Positions 9,022-16,036 of a DNA stretch of 42,640 nt are shown one piece after another (the first letter of the stretch is position 1; the number at the start of each line of letters is the position of its first letter). The stretch comes from Flavobacteriales bacterium UBA7325. GTDB taxonomy: Bacteria > Bacteroidota > Bacteroidia > Flavobacteriales_D > Crocinitomicaceae. The translations under genes were made by a program, and so were the position numbers. The notes under the pieces were generated by a model. That model had not been told where the DNA came from, ran no database searches, and saw only the letters and a program-made list of their open reading frames with translations. The DNA lies in contig DKPV01000086.1 in assembly GCA_002471375.1 (NCBI GenBank), forward strand, positions 1 through 42,640. Reading direction: 5' to 3'.

Positions 9022-9444
9022 ATGAGAAACATTCTAAACGGAAGCACAGTAGCATTGCCAGCTTTATTTTTGGTTTCATCTGGCGGAGACGCAGCTGCGA
9101 GTGCATTAAACGAAAGTTAAGAAGGACTTGAGGAAAGTATTGAAAGCGATGCTTTAAGTTGCAGTGATCTTATTGATAAAGCAGACGATCTAATGGGAAC
9201 TGAAATTACGATCAAAGCAATTAGCTGGGGTAATAATGGTACAACTACTGGAGAAACTCAAATGAGTCTAAGAGATGAGAAATTAGAAGGTATGCAAAAA
9301 GCACATGTAGTTGCTGTATTTAGCGAGGCGGATACCGCTGCTTCCGAGGGAGTTGAAAAAGATTCTGAAGTAACTATCAAAGCGACTGTTGGAGAACAAG
9401 CTTACGGAGCTGTTAAACTGACAAACCCAACTATCGTTAAATAA
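9022..9444 (+). pseudogene. Broken lipoprotein gene with OB-fold-like C-terminal domain
   Basis: One frame runs from ATG 9022 to TAA 9442-9444, interrupted by an in-frame TAA at 9118-9120. Codons before it give a signal peptide, MRNILNGSTVALPALFLVSS, then GGDAAASALNES. Codons after it continue EGLEESIESDALSCSDLIDK and then 83 residues from ATG 9193 (MGTEITIKAIS ... VTIKATVGEQAYGAVKLTNP). That tail has the alternating beta pattern of small OB-fold (tRNA_anti-like) domains seen in Bacteroidota lipoproteins. The lipobox position reads LVSS-GGD where LVSC-GGD is expected; TCT differs from TGT by one base. So the gene carries both a lost lipidation cysteine and a nonsense codon. The shorter frame from 9193 could still yield a cytosolic domain. 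A terminator follows. Confidence 0.65.
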
Positions 9445-9550
9445 GAACTTATAGTTCGACGCTGCAAGAAATTGCAGTTAAGCTTAAACTCAGTTTTTAA
9501 CTACACCAAAAAACGATCTACTAATCATCATAGTGTGTAAGTGAAGAGAT

Positions 9551-9584
9551 GGACATCAGATTATCTGGTGTCCTATTTTTTTTT
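9551..9584 (+). terminator. Rho-independent terminator after the broken lipoprotein gene
   Basis: GGACATCAG and CTGGTGTCC form a 9-bp stem with one G-T pair around a 5-base loop, followed by TA and nine T. It lies 107 bases after the pseudogene stop and immediately before the end of convergent purC. Confidence 0.8.
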
Positions 9585-9585
9585 G

Positions 9586-10539
9586 CTACTTCTCTATATT
9601 CTCTATGTAGGCATCAACATTAGACTGGATACGTTTTGTGATATCTGAAGTGTCCGACTTTTCAAATGCCTTCCCAGTGATCTTTTCGTAAAGCTCTATA
9701 TACCTTTCAGTAACAACGTCAACAAAATCATCTGGCATTATTGGCATAGTCTGGCCATCTAACCCTTGGAACTCATTTTCAATTAACCATTGGCGCACAA
9801 ACTCTTTTGAAAGCTGACGCTGTGGTTCTCCAGCATCTTGCAGTTCTTGGTAACCATCGGCATAAAAGAAACGAGAAGAATCAGGAGTATGAATTTCATC
9901 AATCAACATGACTTCACCATTTCGAATCCCAAATTCATACTTTGTATCTACAAGAATCAACCCTCTATCTGCTGCCATCTCTGTACCTCGTTGAAAAAGT
10001 TTTCGTGTATAATCTTCTAATTTTAAGTACATCTCTTCAGGTACTATTCCTTGTGAAATTATTTCTTCACGAGAAATATCTTCATCGTGTCCTTCGTCTG
10101 CTTTCGTTGCCGGAGTAATTATCGGCGCAGGGAACTTATCGTTCTCCTTCATGCCTTCCGGCATAGGAACTCCACATAAAATTCTTTTACCTGCTTTGTA
10201 TTCACGAGCAGCATGCCCAGACATATAACCGCGAATCACCATCTCAACGCGAATTGGATCACACGCATAACCTACCGCAACTGATGGATCTGGAGTAGCT
10301 AAAAGCCAATTCGGGACAATGTCCTTTGTCGCATCTAAGAACATAGTAGCTACTTGATTTAGTACTTGACCTTTAAACGGGATACCCTTTGGTAAAACAT
10401 GGTCAAATGCCGAAATTCGATCAGACGCGATCATTACCAATAAACCATTGTCGAGCGTATACACATCACGAACCTTTCCGTTGTATACTGAAGTTTGACC
10501 TTTAAAAGAGAATTTACTATCTATTATTGCGTTCGCCAT
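9586..10539 (-). CDS. purC: Phosphoribosylaminoimidazole-succinocarboxamide synthase (SAICAR synthetase)
   Basis: A 317-residue enzyme of de novo purine synthesis that joins CAIR and aspartate using ATP to make SAICAR. Diagnostic segments are GKVRDVY (21-27), ASDRISAFDHVLPKGIPFKG (38-57) and, later, LILVDTKYEFG followed by LIDEIHTPDSSRFF. The length fits the longer bacterial/eukaryote-like form (about 300-315) rather than the 240-residue E. coli form. It is monocistronic in this window, with a TAAATTTG box 19 bases upstream of the start. purC close to phoH and the SAM adenosyltransferase gene is, from general knowledge, a recurring Bacteroidota neighbourhood. Confidence 0.95.
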   Translation of the reverse strand: MANAIIDSKFSFKGQTSVYNGKVRDVYTLDNGLLVMIASDRISAFDHVLPKGIPFKGQVLNQVATMFLDATKDIVPNWLLATPDPSVAVGYACDPIRVEMVIRGYMSGHAAREYKAGKRILCGVPMPEGMKENDKFPAPIITPATKADEGHDEDISREEIISQGIVPEEMYLKLEDYTRKLFQRGTEMAADRGLILVDTKYEFGIRNGEVMLIDEIHTPDSSRFFYADGYQELQDAGEPQRQLSKEFVRQWLIENEFQGLDGQTMPIMPDDFVDVVTERYIELYEKITGKAFEKSDTSDITKRIQSNVDAYIENIEK

Positions 10540-10557
10540 ATCTACAATTTGAGTTTA

Positions 10558-10565
10558 CAAATTTA
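10558..10565 (-). promoter_or_regulatory. Candidate -7 promoter box of purC
   Basis: On the minus strand this reads TAAATTTG, a full match to the Bacteroidota TAnnTTTG element, 18 bases before the purC start. I see no TTG (-33) at the usual spacing, so only the -7 box supports it. Confidence 0.45.
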
Positions 10566-10630
10566 GGAATTCAGAAATGTTCTAAACTGATTTTCACAAG
10601 AAGTTACGGACATGATTTCAACAAAAGAGT

Positions 10631-10638
10631 TAACTTTG
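10631..10638 (+). promoter_or_regulatory. Candidate -7 promoter box of the ClpP-like lipoprotein gene
   Basis: TAACTTTG is a full match to TAnnTTTG. It would give a leader of roughly 100 bases before the ATG at 10749. No TTG is found at the usual distance upstream. Confidence 0.4.
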
Positions 10639-10748
10639 ATTTAGATTGAGAAATACAGATAGCATAGAACATCCTGCGGAAGAAATTGGTTAGCTATCCC
10701 CTCTTCATGAATGGATCATGTACCGCAGAACTTTTTACAAAAAGTATT

Positions 10749-11318
10749 ATGATTCGAATTACAATGCTCTCTCTCTTAATTCTATTAAGTTCTTGCGGCG
10801 CACTTATTCAACTGACTGATCAGAAAGCAAGTATTAAAGAGACCTCTTCAACATCCATTGAGCTGAATGGTGTTCTTGGAAAGCAAATGCATAAAAAACT
10901 TTCAAAGTACCTAAGTGAAAATTCCGGAATACAGAAAATAATTCTGAACCAAATACCTGGGTCCATGAATGATGAATGGAATGTCAAAACATGCCTACTT
11001 ATTAATAAAAGACACATTGAAACCTATCTAAAATCAAAGTCTATTATTGCTTCTGGAGGAGTTGATTTATTTATTTCAGGGACAAAACGGACAATTGAGA
11101 AAGGTGCAATAATCGGCGTTCATTCTTGGAGCGATGGAAAAAAAGATGGCTCCGAATACCCGAACGATTCTAAAGAACATGATCTGTTCATTGATTTTTT
11201 CAATCAAATTGAAGTGGACACCTCTTTCTACTGGTTTACACTAAAAGCTGCCCCAGCAAAGGATATTTACTGGATGACCGCTCACGATATTGAGAAATAT
11301 AGGCTGAAAAAAAACTAG
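10749..11318 (+). CDS. ClpP/crotonase-like lipoprotein (COG3904-like)
   Basis: A 189-residue lipoprotein. The ATG at 10749 gives MIRITMLSLLILLSSCGALI with lipidated C16; a longer frame starting at a TTG (10686) only adds residues before the signal peptide. The mature part resembles secreted ClpP/crotonase-fold proteins: IIASGGVDLFISGTKRTIEK (99-118), then GAIIGVHSW (119-127), and near the end AAPAKDIYWMTAHDIEKY. S102 and H125 are plausible members of a serine-hydrolase site by position, but this is inference. Substrate and partners are unknown. The last 4 bases overlap the 3' end of phoH on the other strand. Confidence 0.6.
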   Translation: MIRITMLSLLILLSSCGALIQLTDQKASIKETSSTSIELNGVLGKQMHKKLSKYLSENSGIQKIILNQIPGSMNDEWNVKTCLLINKRHIETYLKSKSIIASGGVDLFISGTKRTIEKGAIIGVHSWSDGKKDGSEYPNDSKEHDLFIDFFNQIEVDTSFYWFTLKAAPAKDIYWMTAHDIEKYRLKKN

Positions 11319-12313
11319 TCTTTGCCTTGATTACGCTTCTTAAGTCGCAGCTCGGCTTGTCGCTTATCTTCATTTTCAGCAACTTCGAATGCCGCTATAA
11401 TCCGTTTAACAAGTGCATGTCGGATTACATCCGCTGATCCCATTTTAATGATTCCAACACCTTCGACCTCTTCAAGCGCATTCATTGCATATGCCAAGCC
11501 TGAACGTTGACTTCGTGGTAAATCGACTTGCGACATATCACCAGTAACAACAAACTTTGCAGTCATACCCATTCGAGTCAGGAACATTTTCATTTGCATC
11601 GTTGTGGAATTCTGTGCTTCATCAAGAATCACAAAAGCTTTATCTAATGTTCGCCCTCTCATAAATGCCAACGGCGCAATTTCGATAATGCCAAACTCCA
11701 ACATATCAGCTAGTTTTTCTGCAGGAATCATATCCCTGAGAGCATCATACAACGGCATCATATATGGATCGAGCTTTTCCTTCAAATCTCCCGGAAGGAA
11801 ACCTAGATTCTCACCTGCTTCAACCGCAGGTCGTGTAAGAATTATACGCTTTACTTCCTTTGCCTTTAACGCTCGTACTGCAAGTGCTATGGCCGTATAA
11901 GTCTTTCCGGTACCTGCAGGACCGACAGCAAATAGCATGTCATTTATGTCAATTGAGCCGACCATCTTTTTTTGATTGATCGTCTTAGCCCGAATCTTCA
12001 TCCCATGATTTCCATGAACGAGAACTGCCGACTCTCCCTTGTCTTTAAGTAGGTCTGAGCCATCTGCTAACATTAGGTTATCGATATTATTCTGAGTCAG
12101 TTGATTATACTGATTGAAATGAGACATAATCAACTCAAACTTTCGTTCAAATTCATTCATCACATCTTCATCTCCAACAATCGTGATAACATTTCCTCGA
12201 GCCGTGACTTTTAGCTTTGGAAAATATGTTTTGAGGTGCTTTAATTTTGCGTTGTTCACCCCGAACAACTCCGCAGGACTAATACCTTGTATTTCAATTT
12301 TTCGCTCTAGCAA
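11315..12313 (-). CDS. phoH: PhoH family ATPase
   Basis: A 332-residue PhoH-like protein, near the normal length of 320-330. An N-terminal KH-like segment (VTARGNVITIVGDEDVM, about 36-52) precedes the ATPase domain. Walker A is GPAGTGKT (131-138) and Walker B is VILDEAQN (228-235), with the family segments LTRPAVEAGE and GDMSQVDLPRSQRSGL around them. PhoH proteins are cytosolic, bind RNA and are linked to ribosome or RNA quality control, often beside ybeY. The only in-frame start giving the family N-terminus is TTG at 12313; an in-frame stop lies 15 bases upstream of it. It is divergent from the SAM hydroxide adenosyltransferase gene. Confidence 0.93.
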   Translation of the reverse strand: MLERKIEIQGISPAELFGVNNAKLKHLKTYFPKLKVTARGNVITIVGDEDVMNEFERKFELIMSHFNQYNQLTQNNIDNLMLADGSDLLKDKGESAVLVHGNHGMKIRAKTINQKKMVGSIDINDMLFAVGPAGTGKTYTAIALAVRALKAKEVKRIILTRPAVEAGENLGFLPGDLKEKLDPYMMPLYDALRDMIPAEKLADMLEFGIIEIAPLAFMRGRTLDKAFVILDEAQNSTTMQMKMFLTRMGMTAKFVVTGDMSQVDLPRSQRSGLAYAMNALEEVEGVGIIKMGSADVIRHALVKRIIAAFEVAENEDKRQAELRLKKRNQGKD

Positions 12314-12422
12314 TCGTAATTCTTTATTTTAGGTTTTCATTTTTACAATCGTCAAATTGTAATTAATTACTAATATAGAGTAATGATTGAGAATAATAAA
12401 GTTCTTAATCGCATAATAACCT

Positions 12423-12430
12423 TATTTTTG
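12423..12430 (+). promoter_or_regulatory. Candidate -7 promoter box of the SAM adenosyltransferase gene
   Basis: TATTTTTG fits TAnnTTTG and lies 21 bases before the ATG at 12452, in the 138-base divergent space shared with phoH. A TTC rather than TTG sits at the expected -33 distance. Confidence 0.45.
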
Positions 12431-12451
12431 ACTCGAGTTAACGATTAAGAA

Positions 12452-13315
12452 ATGAAAGTCATTACGCTTACGACAGATATGGGACTGAACGACCACTATG
12501 TGGCATCGTTAAAAGGGTCATTATTAAAGTCAGCAAGTGATGTCCAAGTAGTTGACATTGTTCATACGGTTCGCCCCTTTGACATTTCAGAAGCAGCGTT
12601 TCATGTAAGATCTTGTTTTACTGATTTCCCCGAAGGGACGGTGCACGTAATTGGTGTTGACAGTGAGCCTATCGTTAACTTTGGCGGATCCGATGGAAGC
12701 TTTCCTTCAATCATGAAGTATCAAAATCAGTACTTCATTTCTTGCGATAACGGATTTTTTGGTGCCTTCCTTGGCGAGAATCATCCTCAAGGTTTTTGGA
12801 GAATTGATGACATCCTATCCAATGAAAAACTATTCAAATTCCCTACAAAAAACGTTCTGATACCTGCCGCTGTGAAACTTCTGAACGGAGTTCAACCAGA
12901 GGAAATTGGGTCAGCATCCACAGAATACAAAAGCGCTCTTAATCCAATCGCCGTTTCTGAAGCAAATTTGATCAAAGGCTATGTAATCCATGTAGACAAC
13001 TACGGGAATGCAATTACGAACATAAATCAAGAACTTTTCGAGAGGTTCGGGGAAGACACACCATTCGTGCTTTACTTTAAACGGAAACGGAAAGACTATT
13101 TCATTGATGTAATTTCTGGAGCTTACAACGAAGTTCCGCAAGGTGAAAAAGTTGCAGTGTTTAACGAAAATGGACTCCTCGAAATTGCTATAAATAGAGG
13201 AGCAAACGGAAGTACTGGAGGAGCGGAACAATTATTTGGCCTGAGAATAAATGATATGATCCGAATCGAGTTCACTCCTGCTGGATCAAGAGAAACCATA
13301 GAATCACTTTTCTAA
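12452..13315 (+). CDS. SAM hydroxide adenosyltransferase (DUF62 family)
   Basis: A 287-residue member of the S-adenosylmethionine hydrolase/halogenase fold. The N-terminus ITLTTDMGLNDHYVASLKG is the SAM-binding signature, with conserved aspartate in TTDMG. Further matches are the VHTVRPFDISEAAF segment and, in the C-terminal domain, HVDNYGNAITNI. Most bacterial members hydrolyse SAM to adenosine and methionine using an activated water; the few halogenases are a small subset, and nothing here points to halogenation. The physiological role is poorly understood. It begins a probable operon: the ABM gene starts 3 bases after its stop. Confidence 0.9.
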   Translation: MKVITLTTDMGLNDHYVASLKGSLLKSASDVQVVDIVHTVRPFDISEAAFHVRSCFTDFPEGTVHVIGVDSEPIVNFGGSDGSFPSIMKYQNQYFISCDNGFFGAFLGENHPQGFWRIDDILSNEKLFKFPTKNVLIPAAVKLLNGVQPEEIGSASTEYKSALNPIAVSEANLIKGYVIHVDNYGNAITNINQELFERFGEDTPFVLYFKRKRKDYFIDVISGAYNEVPQGEKVAVFNENGLLEIAINRGANGSTGGAEQLFGLRINDMIRIEFTPAGSRETIESLF

Positions 13316-13318
13316 AAA

Positions 13319-13624
13319 ATGACACGAATCGTTCAACTAGAATTTGATGAAGCGAAGATTGAAGAATTCATAAGCTTTTTCGACACTATTAATGACAAAG
13401 TGAATAATTTCCCTGGGTGCAAAGGAATGAAACTATATCAGGATATTAAGAAACCATCCATAGTCTTAACCTATAGTCATTGGGATGATGAATCGGATTT
13501 AGAAAATTATCGCAACTCTGAAACGTTCAAATCTATTTGGTCTAAAATTAAGCCCTGGTTCTGTGAAAAACCTCAGGCATGGAGTCTCAATTCACACTTC
13601 AACGGCTTCGAAGTCTCAAAATAA
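13319..13624 (+). CDS. Antibiotic biosynthesis monooxygenase (ABM) domain protein
   Basis: A 101-residue single-domain protein with the ferredoxin-like ABM fold: a beta strand (TRIVQLEFD), a helix (EEFISFFDTIND), FPGCKGMKLYQD, a strand (SIVLTYSHWDDESDLENYRN) and a final helix. Relatives act as small monooxygenases on quinols or haem, or have no known activity. The FPGC...W segment is typical. No specific substrate can be assigned. It is spaced only 3 bases from the SAM adenosyltransferase stop, so the two are very likely co-transcribed. Confidence 0.75.
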   Translation: MTRIVQLEFDEAKIEEFISFFDTINDKVNNFPGCKGMKLYQDIKKPSIVLTYSHWDDESDLENYRNSETFKSIWSKIKPWFCEKPQAWSLNSHFNGFEVSK

Positions 13625-13705
13625 TGAGCGTTTAATAACGCTAAATATTTGTTAAAGCATCGGGTCTACTGTTTTTTCGTGTGCAATCTCCTTATCTTAC
13701 GCGTT

Positions 13706-14293
13706 ATGAAAAATACAATCTTAGCATCCCTTTCCCTCGTAATTTTAGCCATGGGACTATGGAGTTTCTCTAATTCCTCTAATTCTACACAGACTAAACC
13801 TTCGGAACTTATCGAGAAAAAGACTGCTGAAATTGAGTGGTTATCCATTGAGGAAGCTATGAAGCGTCAGAAAAATGACCCTAAGTTCATCATCATTGAT
13901 ATCTACACAGATTGGTGTGGTTGGTGTAAAAAAATGGACGCATCTACATTTAAAGATGAATTCGTTATTGAAGAAATTAATAAGAACTTTTATGCTGTTA
14001 AGCTCGATGCCGAAAGTAAAGAAGACATTGAATTCGAAGGTAAGACATATAAATTTGTTGAGAGTGGAAGACGTGGCTACCATGAACTTGCCGGGGCATT
14101 ACTGCAAGGTAAAATGAGTTACCCAAGCTTCGCTTACCTAAGTAACGAAACACAGTACATTCAAGCTTTAGCGGGATTTAAAAGTGCACAAGACATTCAT
14201 ATGATCCTTCAATTTTTTAGCTCTAGATCCTATAAAGACAGTACTTGGGAGTCCTTCCAGACTTCATATCAATCGCCTTACCCGGGTGAATAA
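13706..14293 (+). CDS. Periplasmic thioredoxin-fold protein
   Basis: A 195-residue exported thioredoxin-like protein. I chose the ATG at 13706, which starts the signal/anchor segment MKNTILASLSLVILAMGLWS; the frame also extends upstream to a TTG at 13649, adding 19 residues with no family match. After a linker, FIIIDIYTDWCGWCKKMD places the redox pair at C71 and C74. The pattern of a WCGWCK active site followed by EEINKNFYAVKLDAE and, later, SYPSFAYL (the cis-proline region) matches DUF255/thioredoxin_7-like proteins of Bacteroidota. It probably acts as a periplasmic disulfide reductase. It follows the ABM gene after 81 bases and could belong to the same transcript. Confidence 0.8.
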   Translation: MKNTILASLSLVILAMGLWSFSNSSNSTQTKPSELIEKKTAEIEWLSIEEAMKRQKNDPKFIIIDIYTDWCGWCKKMDASTFKDEFVIEEINKNFYAVKLDAESKEDIEFEGKTYKFVESGRRGYHELAGALLQGKMSYPSFAYLSNETQYIQALAGFKSAQDIHMILQFFSSRSYKDSTWESFQTSYQSPYPGE

Positions 14294-14314
14294 CAAGAAC
14301 TAGAAATTCACTGC

Positions 14315-15053
14315 TCAATGTCGCCTTGTTGGCTCTCCTTGACCATGAAGACTTCCCATACCATTGTTTAGTTCATCTTTTGTCAAATAGCCATCTGAAT
14401 TAACATCAAGTTGATTGAAGCGATCCTAAAGAGGTCCGTTCATCTCCCTGCTGGATAATTTACCGTCATTATTGGCATCCATTTGATTCATCAATTCATC
14501 AGGATTTGGCGTTCCATGATTTGACTCCGGATTCATTCCTAAAGATCGTCGCTCCGTTGTTTTTCTATGAAGAAAGTCACTGGTTGGCTCCCCCATAAGA
14601 CATAACAGATAAGAGGGGAAGTTGTCAGTTATTACTTAATAATACTCTTGATCACTCTCAGGCGTTCTACCTACTCTACCATTGCATTCATCCAGTTCTG
14701 AGCGCTCGCTCAAATATTCGTAATCTTGAAAATAGGTACCATCATAAGTTCCATCTGGCGCTGATTTACCATCTCCTCCTCTACTTCCACTTTTCAAGGT
14801 ATATCCACTTTCCATTTCTACTATGTCACCGTTTTGATCGTATCCATACTTGTAATAGATTGGAAACCCACCGGCCGCATAGCCTAATTTTAACATCTGG
14901 GAACCATCAACTCCTAATTCTTGCAAAACGCATTAGGCATAACATGATAATGATATTTAACACCTGGCTGCACATGTGCATTGTTGCAATCAGCACATGC
15001 GCTAACAATAACCCAGCACTATTTAGACAAAATAATATTGGTGAAAATTTCAT
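14315..15053 (-). pseudogene. Decayed YHYH-domain protein gene with two EF-hands
   Basis: Reading the minus strand from an ATG at 15053 (MKFSPILFCL) the product can be rebuilt across several breaks. A second frame gives CWVIVSACADCNNAHVQPGV, then the family motif YHYH (TATCATTATCAT, complement of 14944-14955) and VMPNAF. The third frame continues from 14926 with LQELGVDGSQMLKLGYAAGG, FPIYYKYGYD and LDECNGRVGRTPESDQEYY to a TAA at 14636. Beyond it, in the same frame, come VITDNFPSYLLCLMGEP and two EF-hand loops, DANNDGKLSSRE and DVNSDGYLTKDE, the latter after a TAG at 14426-14428. The frame ends at TGA 14315. So there are two frameshifts and two nonsense codons. TAC to TAA would explain the first stop. 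The intact protein would be a secreted or lipid-anchored calcium-binding protein. Confidence 0.75.
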
Positions 15054-15089
15054 AAACTTACGATTTACTTTGTTCATTATAAGTTGAAT

Positions 15090-15191
15090 AACTCTTTGAT
15101 GTAAAACCTTGTACGAAGACCACCGATATTCGCATTTTTTCACATTTTTTAAGTAACCCGCCCTCATTTTGGCCATTACATATTGAATAGG
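15090..15191 (-). pseudogene. Remnant of an IS200-like/REP-associated transposase C-terminus
   Basis: On the minus strand the frame PIQYVMAKMRAGYLKNVKKC and then EYRWSSYKVLHQ resembles the end of Y1-type transposases of the REP-associated group, which usually reads 'YIxxNPVRAGLVxxxEEYxWSSYxxx'. The NPV of the motif has been lost (KM here) and a stop lies just upstream, so only a scrap survives. It joins, in one open frame, the start of the adjacent YHYH pseudogene. The identification rests on this short similarity alone. Confidence 0.4.
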
Positions 15192-15265
15192 TTACGAACA
15201 TTGACATTTTAATAAATCATCCATGCAGATCATCATTTACAGGCTTAGGTTTCAAAAGGAAATCT

Positions 15266-15273
15266 TACTTTTG
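15266..15273 (+). promoter_or_regulatory. Candidate -7 promoter box of the gldF operon
   Basis: TACTTTTG fits TAnnTTTG and is 23 bases before the gldF ATG. The -33 region holds TTA rather than TTG. It is the only good box in the 243-base space between the pseudogene and gldF. Confidence 0.45.
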
Positions 15274-15296
15274 GGTTCAACATCATTTGTACTTAA

Positions 15297-16034
15297 ATGA
15301 GAGCACTTTACATTAAAGAGATTCGAAGCTTCTTGAGTTCTGTGATAGGATATGTATTTATTCTTATCTACCTCATTACTGCCGGTCTTTTCCATTGGGT
15401 AATTTCTGGAGACATGCAAACAAATCTCCTGGAAGGCGCTGAAGCCGACTTGATCCCGTTTTTCAATTTATCACCAGTTATTTTTCTTGTCCTAATACCT
15501 GCAATTACGATGAGGTCAATAGCGGAAGAACGAAGAACTGGAACAATCGAATTATTGTTTACGCGACCAATTTCAGATTTAAAGATCTTGTTGGCCAAGT
15601 ACTTTGCTGGCGTAACCCTTCTCATTGTAGCTCTACTGCCTACACTGATTTACTACATTTCGATGTATAATCTAGGTAACCCAGTTGGTATCATTGATGG
15701 CGGAGCTACCTTCACATCATATCTAGGATTAATTCTACTTGGATCTACTTTTGTTGCCATTGGGATTTTCGCTTCAACACTAACTAGTAGCCAAATTGTC
15801 GCCTTTATTTTGGCCATGTTCCTCTGTTGGTTATTTTACAGCGGGTTTCAATTACTCGGATCTTTTAGTTTGATGGGGAAATTTGATTCTGTGATTCAAT
15901 ATTGTGGAATCACATATCATTACGATGGTATCAAACGTGGAGTTATTGACTCTAAAAACATTGTCTACTTCATTACCATTATTACGTTGTTCATTTATGC
16001 AGCACTAACGGTTATTAAATCTCTTAAACGATAG
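15297..16034 (+). CDS. gldF: Gliding motility-associated ABC transporter permease GldF
   Basis: A 245-residue integral membrane protein with about six hydrophobic segments. It opens MRALYIKEIRSFLSSVIGYV and contains PAITMRSIAEERRTGTIELL and FTRPISDLKILLAKYFAG, the hallmark of GldF/ABC-2 type permeases. GldF with GldG and the ATPase GldA forms an ABC transporter tied to gliding in Flavobacterium johnsoniae, though it is absent from some gliders. The next gene, gldG, starts 2 bases after the stop, so the pair is an operon. gldA is not in the window, as is usual since it lies elsewhere in related genomes. Confidence 0.93.
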   Translation: MRALYIKEIRSFLSSVIGYVFILIYLITAGLFHWVISGDMQTNLLEGAEADLIPFFNLSPVIFLVLIPAITMRSIAEERRTGTIELLFTRPISDLKILLAKYFAGVTLLIVALLPTLIYYISMYNLGNPVGIIDGGATFTSYLGLILLGSTFVAIGIFASTLTSSQIVAFILAMFLCWLFYSGFQLLGSFSLMGKFDSVIQYCGITYHYDGIKRGVIDSKNIVYFITIITLFIYAALTVIKSLKR

Positions 16035-16036
16035 TC

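Noticed and set aside
9193..9444. 83-residue frame as a complete independent gene
   Set aside because: The same frame continues upstream to a signal peptide at 9022, broken only by one TAA, so it is better read as the 3' part of a broken gene.
12452..13315. Fluorinase or chlorinase
   Set aside because: The DUF62 fold alone does not imply halogenation; no halogenase-specific insert or pathway genes are seen.
14907..15176. 89-residue minus-strand open frame as a gene
   Set aside because: It is a chance fusion of a transposase scrap with the first codons of the YHYH pseudogene; no single family spans it.
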